The position numbers and the translations under genes are program-made. Of a stretch of 64,000 bases of DNA, positions 8,155 to 17,640 are shown piece by piece. This stretch comes from Chryseobacterium sp. GVT01B (lineage in GTDB: Bacteria > Bacteroidota > Bacteroidia > Flavobacteriales > Weeksellaceae): contig NZ_JAHXYI010000004.1 in assembly GCF_019970045.1 (NCBI RefSeq), positions 186,001-250,000 on the forward strand, given 5' to 3'. The notes below the pieces were generated by a model. It had not been told where the DNA came from, ran no database searches, and saw nothing but the letters and a program-made list of their open reading frames with translations. The stretch's first letter is position 1, and every line of letters begins with the position of its first letter.

Positions 8155-8264
8155 ATACTTCTCAGAAAATATATCACAAAACATAAACTGACACAATGGC
8201 ATTTTTTTTATGATGGGTCTGTTGGGCACTTTTATTATATTTACCGCCAATTATAAATAACAGT

Positions 8265-9704
8265 ATGGGAATCTTTGATTTTTTTAAGAAGAAAAATAAC
8301 AATCAGGAAAATGTAAGTACTTTGGTTCAGGAAATGGAAATGCCGGAGGAAAAATTAGTAGTACAGGAAGTAGCGGAAGAAGTGGTGGAAACAATACCGG
8401 AAATCCCTTCATCACAATTGGAAGAGCCGAAGACAGTAAATAAGGAATATGAAAAAATCAAAATTTACAACGATTATATAGTCTATTCTATAGCGCTTCA
8501 GCTAAGAGGGGAGTATACACCTATTTCTGCTTTTGAAAAAGAAAATGGTGAGGTAGAAGGCTTTGCTTATATGGTAACAGAAGATGCTTATGCACTTGCT
8601 CCACAACAGGCGATCGCACAAATGGAAGAAAAATTTGAAAACGAACTTCAGGAGGGTAAGATCAAATCTTATATGATTTTGTATCACTCTCAGTTTGATA
8701 ATAATGCTAATCATAATCCGGCAACAAAAGAAGAAGAATTTAAAGCAATTTCACTTTCTTATCATTTTGAAGGATCTGATAAGGCAAAAACAGGGCTTCC
8801 TTATATTTTTGAAAATCAAAATGTCACTTATAAAGGTTTTGCAGAGTTTTCTCACGAAGAAAATAATGAGATCATGAATCATCAGTTAGTGGATGGTAAG
8901 GATTATTTCCCGAATACAGAAGGAATTGCTGCTCCTGAAACAACTAATGAAGCAGGAATTATCATAAGAAAATCAAATGTTCATAATCTTGTGAATACCT
9001 GGAGCGGTATTTTTGGTCATGAAAATTTCCAGACTAAAGATTACGGTCAATATCTTACCACTGTTTTAATGCAGTCTACGGTTACAGATTCATCCGGTGA
9101 AGATAAAAACAAAACAGAATTTGAAGATGTAAGATTTAAAACTATTGTTACAGATGAATTGAGTACCATAATTCCGGAGGTAAAGACTAATTACACTTTA
9201 GATTTTGAAACAAGATCAATCAGGGAATGGGAAAATGCGCTGAATTTGCAGGCGATTGTAGCAGGGCCGGCCAGAGAAACTTTTGGAGTTTGGTTCTTTG
9301 CTACAGATTATGCTGAAAATAGAAACACTTACATGACTCAGCCTCATCTGAAGGTAAATATCAGCGGAATTGTTTTCATTCTTGACGTTCACACAAACAC
9401 TGATTTACCTGATGGAACTAAAATGAGTGAAGACTTCACAACCTATGCACCAAGCCAGGATCTTCCTAATTATGCATGTTTTGATTTTATTGCACAGGTT
9501 GTAGACTTTAAAGAAACAGAATTACTTGAAGATGGCAGCGTTAAAGGATATATTCTGAAACTGAAATTGATTACCAACGAAGAGAATGAAGACTTCTTCA
9601 CCATTGATGCTTTTGTGAATAAAGAAAATATGCGATTTGAAACTCCTGTAAAAGGGATGAAAGTTACCGGAGCAATTCAGCTGCAAGGTAAAATTGCTGA
9701 ATAA
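8265..9704 (+). CDS. Unrecognised cytosolic protein, 479 aa
   Basis: I do not recognise this family. There is no signal peptide or membrane segment. Residues 1-15 are basic (MGIFDFFKKKNNNQ) and residues 20-60 are a Glu/Val-rich acidic linker, then a mixed alpha/beta body follows. The start MGIFDFFKKK resembles the N-termini of several soluble bacterial proteins of unknown function. The body contains no catalytic motif I can name; there are single occurrences of WSGIFGHENF, FGVWFFATDY and PNYACFDF. The gene is flanked by terminators on both sides (8119-8154 and 9725-9757), so it is a single-gene transcript. It is well formed and has codon use like its neighbours. Confidence 0.85.
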   Translation: MGIFDFFKKKNNNQENVSTLVQEMEMPEEKLVVQEVAEEVVETIPEIPSSQLEEPKTVNKEYEKIKIYNDYIVYSIALQLRGEYTPISAFEKENGEVEGFAYMVTEDAYALAPQQAIAQMEEKFENELQEGKIKSYMILYHSQFDNNANHNPATKEEEFKAISLSYHFEGSDKAKTGLPYIFENQNVTYKGFAEFSHEENNEIMNHQLVDGKDYFPNTEGIAAPETTNEAGIIIRKSNVHNLVNTWSGIFGHENFQTKDYGQYLTTVLMQSTVTDSSGEDKNKTEFEDVRFKTIVTDELSTIIPEVKTNYTLDFETRSIREWENALNLQAIVAGPARETFGVWFFATDYAENRNTYMTQPHLKVNISGIVFILDVHTNTDLPDGTKMSEDFTTYAPSQDLPNYACFDFIAQVVDFKETELLEDGSVKGYILKLKLITNEENEDFFTIDAFVNKENMRFETPVKGMKVTGAIQLQGKIAE

Positions 9705-9724
9705 TTTAAAAGAATATAAAGGCT

Positions 9725-9757
9725 AAAGAGGTTGTTCCATGGAATGACCTCTTTTTT
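9725..9757 (+). terminator. Terminator after the 479-aa protein gene
   Basis: Arms AAAGAGGT (9725-9732) and ACCTCTTT (9747-9754), with an inner TTCCATGGAA palindrome, are followed by T residues. Confidence 0.85.
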
Positions 9758-9785
9758 TATTTTCTGATCCTTCCTTTATTTATTT

Positions 9786-9962
9786 AAACGTAAAGAATTA
9801 TGTGATTTGATAGCTGATGGTAAGGGTCCAAAAGGTTATGACTTTGTCGTTGATGGACTTTGTGGTAAATGAGGCGTTTGCTTAGTACGAATCAATGAAA
9901 ATTGATTCCGCCCTTTGCTCTCTTAAAAATATTACAGCACACAGATGAAACCTTTGCGTGGT
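9786..9962 (+). repeat. Second dispersed repeat family, copy 2
   Basis: This aligns with the minus strand of 2119-2289 along most of its length, best over 9871-9958: the ATCAATGAAAATTGATTCC hairpin, CTTTGCTCTCTTAAAAATA, TACAGC and AGATGAAACCTTTGCGT. It fills most of the gap between the 479-aa gene and recA, which otherwise holds only two terminators. Confidence 0.75.
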
Positions 9963-9981
9963 AAGTTTGCAAAAAATAAAA

Positions 9982-10016
9982 AAGGCAATCCTAAGACTGC
10001 CTTTCTATATTTTTCT
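9982..10016 (-). terminator. Terminator of recA
   Basis: On the minus strand, AAGGCAGTC and GATTGCCTT (9982-10003) form a stem with one mismatch, followed by TTTTTATTTTTT toward lower coordinates. Confidence 0.75.
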
Positions 10017-10022
10017 GAAAAA

Positions 10023-11024
10023 TTATTTGTTTTTCATTTCTTCCTTGATCTTGTTTTCCAATTCCTCAGAAAGATCCGGATTGTCTTTTAAAACTTCTTT
10101 TACAGCATCACGTCCCTGACCAAGTTTAGTCTCTTCGTAGCTGAACCAAGATCCGCTTTTCTTCACAATTCCCATATCTACTGCGGTATCAAGAATCTCA
10201 CCTACTTTAGAAACTCCTTCACCATACATGATATCGAATTCTGCCTGTTTGAAAGGAGGTGCTACTTTGTTTTTCACAATCTTCACTTTCACACGGCTAC
10301 CGATAGCTTCATCACCTTGTTTGATAGGTGCGCTGGCTTTTCTGATATCAATTCTTACAGAAGCATAGAACTTAAGAGCGTTACCTCCGGTAGTGGTTTC
10401 AGGATTTCCGAACATTACCCCGATCTTTTCTCTCAACTGGTTAATGAAAATCACTGTACATTTTGTTCTTGAAATAGTAGCTGTAAGCTTTCTTAATGCC
10501 TGAGACATTAATCTTGCATGAAGACCCATTTTAGAATCTCCCATTTCACCTTCAATCTCCGCTTTTGGCGTAAGAGCAGCAACAGAGTCAATCACAACGA
10601 TATCAATAGCTCCTGAACGGATAAGGTTATCTGCAATTTCTAAAGCCTGTTCTCCGTTATCCGGCTGAGAAATGATAAGGTTTTCCAGATCAATTCCTAA
10701 TTTCGCAGCATATGTTCTGTCGAAAGCGTGCTCTGCATCAATAAATGCTGCAATACCACCTGCTTTTTGAGCTTCAGCAATAGCATGAAGGGTTAATGTT
10801 GTTTTACCTGAAGATTCAGGACCGTATATTTCAATGATTCTTCCTTTTGGATATCCGCCGATACCTAATGCGATATCTAATCCTAAAGAACCGGAAGGAA
10901 TTACTTCTATTGTATTGTCTATAGATTCATCACCTAAAGTCATTACTGTTCCCTTTCCGTATGTTTTATCTAATTTGTCAAGCACTAAAGCAAGTGCTTT
11001 TTTCTTATCATCAATGTTACTCAT
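10023..11024 (-). CDS. recA: Recombinase RecA
   Basis: This 333-aa cytosolic ATPase forms filaments on single-stranded DNA for homologous recombination and, where LexA is present, SOS induction. The Walker A motif GPESSGKT is at residues 68-75. The Walker B region (VVIDSVAAL) and the loop-1/loop-2 region ([16 protein letters not shown], then [19 protein letters not shown]) are intact. It has a short Lys/Glu-rich C-terminus. The ATG at 11024 follows a -7 element closely. No LexA-type palindrome is obvious upstream, so SOS control cannot be claimed from this sequence. Confidence 0.99.
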   Translation of the reverse strand: MSNIDDKKKALALVLDKLDKTYGKGTVMTLGDESIDNTIEVIPSGSLGLDIALGIGGYPKGRIIEIYGPESSGKTTLTLHAIAEAQKAGGIAAFIDAEHAFDRTYAAKLGIDLENLIISQPDNGEQALEIADNLIRSGAIDIVVIDSVAALTPKAEIEGEMGDSKMGLHARLMSQALRKLTATISRTKCTVIFINQLREKIGVMFGNPETTTGGNALKFYASVRIDIRKASAPIKQGDEAIGSRVKVKIVKNKVAPPFKQAEFDIMYGEGVSKVGEILDTAVDMGIVKKSGSWFSYEETKLGQGRDAVKEVLKDNPDLSEELENKIKEEMKNK

Positions 11025-11043
11025 CGCTATTAAAATAATTTCT

Positions 11044-11051
11044 CAAAAATA
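11044..11051 (-). promoter_or_regulatory. Promoter -7 element of recA
   Basis: The minus strand reads TATTTTTG, matching TAnnTTTG, 19 bases upstream of the recA ATG. The predicted leader is only about a dozen bases. Confidence 0.55.
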
Positions 11052-11225
11052 CATAATTTAAATATCAAAAACTAATATTATTTGTCCCTGAAAACTGTTT
11101 TTAGAGTTAAAAAATGATAAAATTTTGCTGCTGATTTTATTCATAACGAAAGAATGGAGGATGAGCTGTATAGGAATATTTAAAGATTTTTTTTTGTAAC
11201 TAAAAAACTGCTGATTTATTAATGT

Positions 11226-11508
11226 AAGGTTTGTTGGAGCCTCGCAAAGACGCAAGCTTTTTTAATGATTCTATGCTTTAAGGCGCAAAAATTTTATCGA
11301 AGATAAAATTGAATACTGTAAAATTATTTTATCTCTCGCTAATTTTGCTGATTATGCAGATGTTAATAAAAATCTGCGTAAATAGCTTGATCTTCGAGAA
11401 AAATTTATTTAAGATTTATAATTTCTCTAGCTGAAAATCTTTCATTTTCTTGCGCCTTAAAAGTTTTTGTAACGCATGGGAATTTTTTGCGCCTTTGCGA
11501 TTTTTAAA
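11226..11508. repeat. Dispersed inverted-repeat element, copy D (long variant)
   Basis: This ~285-bp relative of copies A-C has ends TCGCAAAGACGCAAGC and TTGCGCCTTTGCGATT, which are inverted, with an inner pair TTTAAGGCGCAA and TTGCGCCTTAAAAG. It keeps the ATTTTATCGAAGATAAAAT palindrome and the CTAGCTGAAAATCTT block but carries about 100 extra internal bases (LTGCGTAAAT-like A/T sequence around 11340-11400). It fills the gap between recA and the MpaB gene; 11052-11225 shows nothing further. Confidence 0.8.
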
Positions 11509-11517
11509 AGAGGTATT

Positions 11518-12720
11518 TTAATGAAAATTTGAATTCTTGGTGATATTCAGATAATCTTCCAATACTTTCATCTGATCCTTATTTCCTCTTTTTATTCTGG
11601 CATCGCGGCTTACGATTCTGTCATAAATTTTGTTGAAAAGGATCTTTGATTTGGGAAACAGATTTTTGTTGGGAACTTCCGGGATCTGCAGCCTTTTGCA
11701 GACTTCATCATCCAGCAGAAACCAGGTACAGCAGACATGCAGATATTTTAAATTTTTCCTTTGGAATTCAAATTTTAAAATTGGATTTTCCAGAGACTCA
11801 TTCAGCAGAGAATGGGCAAGAAGAACAGAATCTTTATCGGACGGAGGTTGAACAGAGGTCCATAAATAAAAATATTCAGTAGCTTGTTTTTTATTGTCAG
11901 GAAGAAGCTGTTCCGGAATTCCCAGAAGATAACCTACGTATTTCCAAAGGTGAAAAATTCCCTGTTCTTCCTCAAGGGAAAAACTATTACCCAATTTTTG
12001 AAGGCTGTGAAGAAAGACAAGACTGAAACCGATATACGTTGCCATCATATCCCATGAATTGATGGGCTCACCCCAGTTTTCTGTATCCCAGCCTTTATAA
12101 TGCTTTTTGATAGAAAGTCTTGCGTAAGAATGGATCAGCCGGGTTTTTATAGCAAACTCATAGCCTTTTGCGTGAACTTCCAGTGCATTGTAACGGGTAG
12201 CATTTACCCAGAAATCCAATGTTTCCGAAAGACGTTTTACCGCACCCTTTTTTAATGCCTCTGTAACGATAAGCGGTTTGTTGAGGTAGGCGTAGTCATA
12301 ACCACCAATCAGACAATAATCCCTCAATGAGATTAACGAGTCCAGGTTGCTTCTCATGCAGAGTTCAGCACCGCTTTTGAGTAAATTGTAATCAAGCCAT
12401 TCTGGAACTCTTTGAGTTTGGGTGAAAAGCTTTTTTACACTTTCAGGAACTGAATCTGTTTCCGAAACTCCATTTCTGATGTACTGCTCAATTTCCCTGG
12501 ATGCCTCATGAAATTTTTTAGTAAAATAAATATCTCTTACCACCTCATCACCAATCTCGTCCACATGATGAAAAAAAGGAGCGAATTTTTCAAATTTTTC
12601 AAAACTCACTTTTGCTCCGGAAAATTCAATAAGCAGTTTTCCGTTTCCACTTTCCCAGAAATCTCTGAAATGGGGAGCATCTTTAAATCGTGGTTGTATC
12701 ATTTTCATTCCTTTACCCAT
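11518..12720 (-). CDS. Oxygenase of the MpaB/latex-clearing-protein family (DUF2236)
   Basis: This 400-aa all-alpha protein matches the MpaB/Lcp haem-b oxygenase family (DUF2236). Members cleave polyisoprene or oxidise prenyl side chains. The key signatures are VKRLSET (about residues 161-167) and the putative proximal haem histidine His197 in LIHSYARLS; a WGEPINSWDMMATY segment follows. There is no signal peptide, so it is probably intracellular and not a rubber-degrading exoenzyme; the true substrate is unknown. I start at the ATG at 12720. An in-frame TTG at 12801 would add 27 residues and overlap the upstream regulator gene. Close linkage to that LuxR gene suggests an operon. Confidence 0.85.
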   Translation of the reverse strand: MGKGMKMIQPRFKDAPHFRDFWESGNGKLLIEFSGAKVSFEKFEKFAPFFHHVDEIGDEVVRDIYFTKKFHEASREIEQYIRNGVSETDSVPESVKKLFTQTQRVPEWLDYNLLKSGAELCMRSNLDSLISLRDYCLIGGYDYAYLNKPLIVTEALKKGAVKRLSETLDFWVNATRYNALEVHAKGYEFAIKTRLIHSYARLSIKKHYKGWDTENWGEPINSWDMMATYIGFSLVFLHSLQKLGNSFSLEEEQGIFHLWKYVGYLLGIPEQLLPDNKKQATEYFYLWTSVQPPSDKDSVLLAHSLLNESLENPILKFEFQRKNLKYLHVCCTWFLLDDEVCKRLQIPEVPNKNLFPKSKILFNKIYDRIVSRDARIKRGNKDQMKVLEDYLNITKNSNFH

Positions 12721-12781
12721 AAAAGTACAAGTTTTATGCTGAAATTCTTTGGTGAGATTTGTCAGGCTTAGGATAAAGGTT

Positions 12782-13579
12782 TTATAGGTATCCCCATTCA
12801 AAAGTTTTTTTAATGAGTTCGGAGCTGTTTCTGCAATCGGATTTCCTTAAAATATTTTTCCTGTGGGTACGTACCGTTTCCTCTGAAATATTCAACAGAT
12901 CAGATATTTCTCCAGTGGAATAGCCTTTTGCAATACAGTTGATAATCTCGACCTCTCTTTTGGTGAAAATGACAGGAGTAGATTCATGAGGTTTATCATG
13001 TTCCATCCACTGCATCTGGTGAAAATCTTCCCGACCATTGATTCCGGATAGCAATACAACATAAGAATTTTGGTGCGTGATGTGTTCAATATTGGTGTGT
13101 ATATTAACAGACTGCAAAAGCCTGCCGTTTTCATCTTTATAAGTGTGTAAGGCCTGATGATGGAAGAGTTCATAATTACCTTTTGAAGTTCTCATTCTGA
13201 AACAGTAGCTGGTTTTCAGTTCTTGCTGGTAATCAAAGCCGTTAATTTCTTTTATTTTTTCTATTGACATTCTTTCTGCTTCCATGACAAACTCAATGTC
13301 ATCGGGATGGATGAGGTCTATAATTTCTTTCAGGTGTACTGGATATTTAATAAGACCATGTATTTTCAAAATGTCTTCATGATGATTGCAAATGGTGCTG
13401 TCTGCAAAATTAATAACATAATAATAAAATTTTCCCGGCGCAAAGATTTCTCCTATAAGATGTTCTATGGCGGGAACGGGTAGGACTCTGTTATTATTCT
13501 GTAAAATTTCAGGATAGTCATTCCAGACTTTGGTGAGGGGATGCGGTTTTTTTGCATGAGTCAAGTGCTTTTTCTCCAT
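12782..13579 (-). CDS. LuxR/GerE-type transcriptional regulator with PAS-like domain
   Basis: In this 265-aa protein the N-terminal ~190 residues contain a PAS-like sensor region (LIHPDDIEFVMEAER and later FRMRTSKGNYELFHHQA, both typical of PAS folds). The C-terminal GerE HTH (about 205-255) contains FTKREVEIINCIAKGYST and ISEETVRTHRKNILRK. No receiver domain or signal peptide is visible, so it is a one-component sensor. The MpaB-type oxygenase lies directly downstream, which makes it the most likely target. Upstream at 13631-13652 a direct repeat TGTGGTA...TGTGGTA could be a binding site (inference). Confidence 0.9.
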   Translation of the reverse strand: MEKKHLTHAKKPHPLTKVWNDYPEILQNNNRVLPVPAIEHLIGEIFAPGKFYYYVINFADSTICNHHEDILKIHGLIKYPVHLKEIIDLIHPDDIEFVMEAERMSIEKIKEINGFDYQQELKTSYCFRMRTSKGNYELFHHQALHTYKDENGRLLQSVNIHTNIEHITHQNSYVVLLSGINGREDFHQMQWMEHDKPHESTPVIFTKREVEIINCIAKGYSTGEISDLLNISEETVRTHRKNILRKSDCRNSSELIKKTFEWGYL

Positions 13580-13721
13580 TGGTTAATGTTTTCTTAAAAA
13601 TAATAAAATTATGTTAAAAAAATCACCCTTTTGTGGTATTTCATGTGGTAGGTAAGTATTGTAGCTTTAAATAAAACTAATGACCATTTCAAAAAAACTT
13701 TAATCTGAAAAATAAATAACC

Positions 13722-15464
13722 ATGAAAACAAAAATTTTATTGCTGTTTCTGCTCGGATGGGTGGGGATGGTTTTTAGCCAAGTGAGATTGTTGTCTGACT
13801 ATAAATCCAGATATCCAAATGTATCAAATGCAAAAACATTTAATGATTTTATCAAGAAAATAAATGAGAATGATAAAAGAGAAGAAATTATAAAACTAAT
13901 AGAGAAAAATACAGGATTAAATATAAACAAAATAGATGGAAAAACAGTTGCAAATGGGATACTAAAATATCAGCAAATTTATTTGGTAAACGAGAAACCA
14001 GTATTCATTAATCTCAATAATCAATCAATTTTTATTATTGAGCGAACAAATGGTGAAAAATTTTTTTTTTACCCTAAAGCATTTATTTTTTTAACAGAGA
14101 CTAACCAAAACCCAGAAGATATTATTCGTAGTAAACTTGATAGTACATTTTTTAGTATTGGTTATAAATGTATTGCAGAAAAAAATAAACATAATGCAAA
14201 AGTTATTCATGATAGTGTTTTTATAGATGATTTTAAAATATTAAAAAGAGCTGTTGTACTAAATTCTGCTGATAATGTGACAGATAATAATGCTATTGCA
14301 TTTACAAGTGGAAATGATACCAAATTAAGTATTGGAGCTAATTTTAATTACCGTGATTATTTTTTTATGAATATTAGTGCATATACTTCAAGCATTAATA
14401 GTGGATTATTTTATTCGGATAAATCATGGAGAAATGATATTGGAGCATCATTTACTTTTAATGTAATAATTCCTTCTCAAACGAGATTTTTTAATCCTAA
14501 AAAATGCACAGAATTGTGCCAAAAAAGAGATAAATATTATAATGATACTGTTATTAATAATTATGATTCGTTAAAATCAAAGTACGATCAGAAGTTATTA
14601 ACATTATTTTCAAATGGTATTGAAAAAATAAAAAAAGAATTGAATAATGATATAAATGAGAACGAAAAGCTAGAAAAATATGAAAAACTAGAGAGATATG
14701 AAAAGATAGTCAGTAATCTTAAAGAGAAAAATGAAAGCTACGAAAAAATAATAGCTGAACCATCAAAATATATTAATGATAGTATTATTGCTTTTGATAA
14801 GAAAAATATTGGAGTTCTTAATGGGAGTAGGTTAGAGTGGATTAAAACAACTATTGATATTTATAACCAGAACATAGATTTAGACACAGCTATTATTAAA
14901 AAAAATATAGCAGTAGAAAATCAGATTAAAAATTATCCAAGGATAAATGTTAATTTTTCTTATAATTTAAACAGACAGTATAATGTAAAGCTTATGAAAT
15001 TAATAAATCTTCAAATATTTTCAAATTTTATAATGGGTAATCTTTTAAATGCAAATACAGGAAGTGAGAAACCTGTTTTGGAGCAAAGAGATGATAAAAC
15101 TTTTATAGTTGATAAATATGGAAGAACATTGGGTGAGTATTCCTATCTTAAAAGAGCCTTTTGGACCCTACAATCAGGTGTACAAGCATCAGCTTTTATA
15201 ACAAATAATTTCGGTGTGATGGTTTATGCATATCATACTTTTGCCTTACAAAACATGGATTATATGGATTACAGAAACAGGTATGCTCTTCAGGGAGGTT
15301 TGATTTTCAGAATAAATGATGAAGAAGATGTAAACAAGGCAACTTTTAGGATTATGGCTGGTATAGATAATGAGCCCTATCATACAAGGGCCTTAAAAAA
15401 TAGTTTTATGGTCAAAGTAAGTATAGGTATTCCCTTCGGGTTATTTATCAAAAGTAAGAAATAA
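13722..15464 (+). CDS. A+T-rich secreted/outer-membrane protein of unknown family, 580 aa
   Basis: I do not recognise this protein. A signal peptide is clear (MKTKILLLFLLGWVGMVFSQ, cut near residue 20). Residues about 285-350 are a Lys/Glu-rich coiled coil with a repeated EKLEKYEKLERYEK pattern. The segments on either side (about 200-265 and 410-580) alternate aromatic and polar residues and end in a basic tail, as in a beta-barrel. A barrel interrupted by a coiled-coil insert is the best structural guess. The gene is visibly richer in A and T than its neighbours, with many AAT, ATT and AAA codons, which suggests transfer or rapid divergence. A terminator follows at 15479-15501. Confidence 0.85.
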   Translation: MKTKILLLFLLGWVGMVFSQVRLLSDYKSRYPNVSNAKTFNDFIKKINENDKREEIIKLIEKNTGLNINKIDGKTVANGILKYQQIYLVNEKPVFINLNNQSIFIIERTNGEKFFFYPKAFIFLTETNQNPEDIIRSKLDSTFFSIGYKCIAEKNKHNAKVIHDSVFIDDFKILKRAVVLNSADNVTDNNAIAFTSGNDTKLSIGANFNYRDYFFMNISAYTSSINSGLFYSDKSWRNDIGASFTFNVIIPSQTRFFNPKKCTELCQKRDKYYNDTVINNYDSLKSKYDQKLLTLFSNGIEKIKKELNNDINENEKLEKYEKLERYEKIVSNLKEKNESYEKIIAEPSKYINDSIIAFDKKNIGVLNGSRLEWIKTTIDIYNQNIDLDTAIIKKNIAVENQIKNYPRINVNFSYNLNRQYNVKLMKLINLQIFSNFIMGNLLNANTGSEKPVLEQRDDKTFIVDKYGRTLGEYSYLKRAFWTLQSGVQASAFITNNFGVMVYAYHTFALQNMDYMDYRNRYALQGGLIFRINDEEDVNKATFRIMAGIDNEPYHTRALKNSFMVKVSIGIPFGLFIKSKK

Positions 15465-15478
15465 AAACAAAAACAAAA

Positions 15479-15505
15479 AAACCTTCCCATCGGGAAGGTT
15501 TTATA
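15479..15505. terminator. Bidirectional terminator between the A+T-rich gene and gapA
   Basis: Arms AAACCTTCCC (15479-15488) and GGGAAGGTTT (15492-15501) have a 3-base loop, an A-run on one side and a T-run on the other. It lies between convergent genes. Confidence 0.9.
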
Positions 15506-15533
15506 TTACTTATTGCTTATCGCTCATTTCTTA

Positions 15534-16550
<1,017 letters not shown>

Positions 16551-16570
16551 TTATTAGATTATAAAAATAA

Positions 16571-17557
16571 TTAGATTGCTAAAATTTCTGAAATCAGTAA
16601 AAGATCTTTATTGATTTCGTTATGTTTTTTAATGGCTTCTTCAATCGGCGTATACGTAAGATCGTTAGAACGCATTCCTGCCATTACATTGGTTTGTCCT
16701 TCCATTAATCCTGTTACGGCACCGTAGCCTAATCTGCTTGCCAAAACCCTGTCTGCACAGCTTGGAGAACCTCCTCTCTGCATGTGTCCCAAAATGGCTA
16801 CACGAATGTCATAATCAGGGAATGTCTGCTTTGTTTTTTCGGCAAGTTCATACACATTGGCAAGTTTTTCACCCTCTGCAACCACCACAATGCTTGATGC
16901 CTTTCCGGTTTTTTCAGCATCTCTGAATTTCGTGAAAAGCTCATCAATACTGTCTTTTTTCTCAGGAATTAAAATATCCAAAGCTCCAGTTGCCAATCCA
17001 CTGTTTAATGCAATAAAACCGGCATCACGCCCCATCACCTCTACAAAGAAAACTCTGTTGTGGGAAGTTGCCGTGTCACGGATTTTATCAATGGCATCCA
17101 TTGCGGTATTCAAAGCAGTGTCGTATCCGATGGTATTATCAGTTCCGAAAATATCATTGTCGATTGTTCCCGGAACACCGATTACTCTGATTCCGAATTC
17201 TTCGTTAAAGATTTTCGCACCGGTGAAAGTTCCGTCTCCACCAATACAAACCAATCCGTCTATTCCAAGCTTTACGCAATTGTCATAAGCTTTCTGACGG
17301 CCTTCTTTTGTTCTGAATTCAGCGGATCTGGCAGACTTTAGAATTGTTCCACCCTGGTTGATTATATTTTTTACGGAACGGGCTCCCATTTTCAGGAAAT
17401 CATTGTTGATAAGACCGTTGTAGCCTTCTCTCACCCCGTAGCATTCGATATTATAGTAATTGGCGGTTCTTACTACCGCTCTTAACGCCGCATTCATACC
17501 CGGAGAGTCACCTCCTGAAGTAAGAACTGCAATTTTTTTTACAGCACTCTCTTTCAT
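16571..17557 (-). CDS. pfkA: ATP-dependent 6-phosphofructokinase
   Basis: This 328-aa enzyme phosphorylates fructose 6-phosphate to fructose 1,6-bisphosphate. The N-terminal nucleotide loop (LTSGGDSPGMNAA), GGDGTFTGA, PGTIDNDI with the catalytic Asp, and the substrate-binding MGRDAGF are all visible. The length is that of the short bacterial ATP-dependent, allosterically regulated class. I use the ATG at 17557. An upstream in-frame GTG at 17578 overlaps the -7 promoter element and is therefore unlikely. Cotranscribed with gapA. Confidence 0.96.
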   Translation of the reverse strand: MKESAVKKIAVLTSGGDSPGMNAALRAVVRTANYYNIECYGVREGYNGLINNDFLKMGARSVKNIINQGGTILKSARSAEFRTKEGRQKAYDNCVKLGIDGLVCIGGDGTFTGAKIFNEEFGIRVIGVPGTIDNDIFGTDNTIGYDTALNTAMDAIDKIRDTATSHNRVFFVEVMGRDAGFIALNSGLATGALDILIPEKKDSIDELFTKFRDAEKTGKASSIVVVAEGEKLANVYELAEKTKQTFPDYDIRVAILGHMQRGGSPSCADRVLASRLGYGAVTGLMEGQTNVMAGMRSNDLTYTPIEEAIKKHNEINKDLLLISEILAI

Positions 17558-17577
17558 CAAGAAAAAAATTTCGAACA

Positions 17578-17585
17578 CAAATTTA
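17578..17585 (-). promoter_or_regulatory. Promoter -7 element of pfkA-gapA
   Basis: The minus strand reads TAAATTTG, a perfect TAnnTTTG, with its G 20 bases before the pfkA ATG. It decides against the GTG start at 17578. Confidence 0.65.
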
Positions 17586-17640
17586 CAAAAACAAGTTCAG
17601 ATTATCGTAGTAACTTTCCAATAGTTTTGAATATAAATTA

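Noticed and set aside
16857..17288. 143-codon plus-strand frame opposite pfkA.
   Set aside because: It is a shadow of the pfkA reading frame; pfkA is complete and well conserved.
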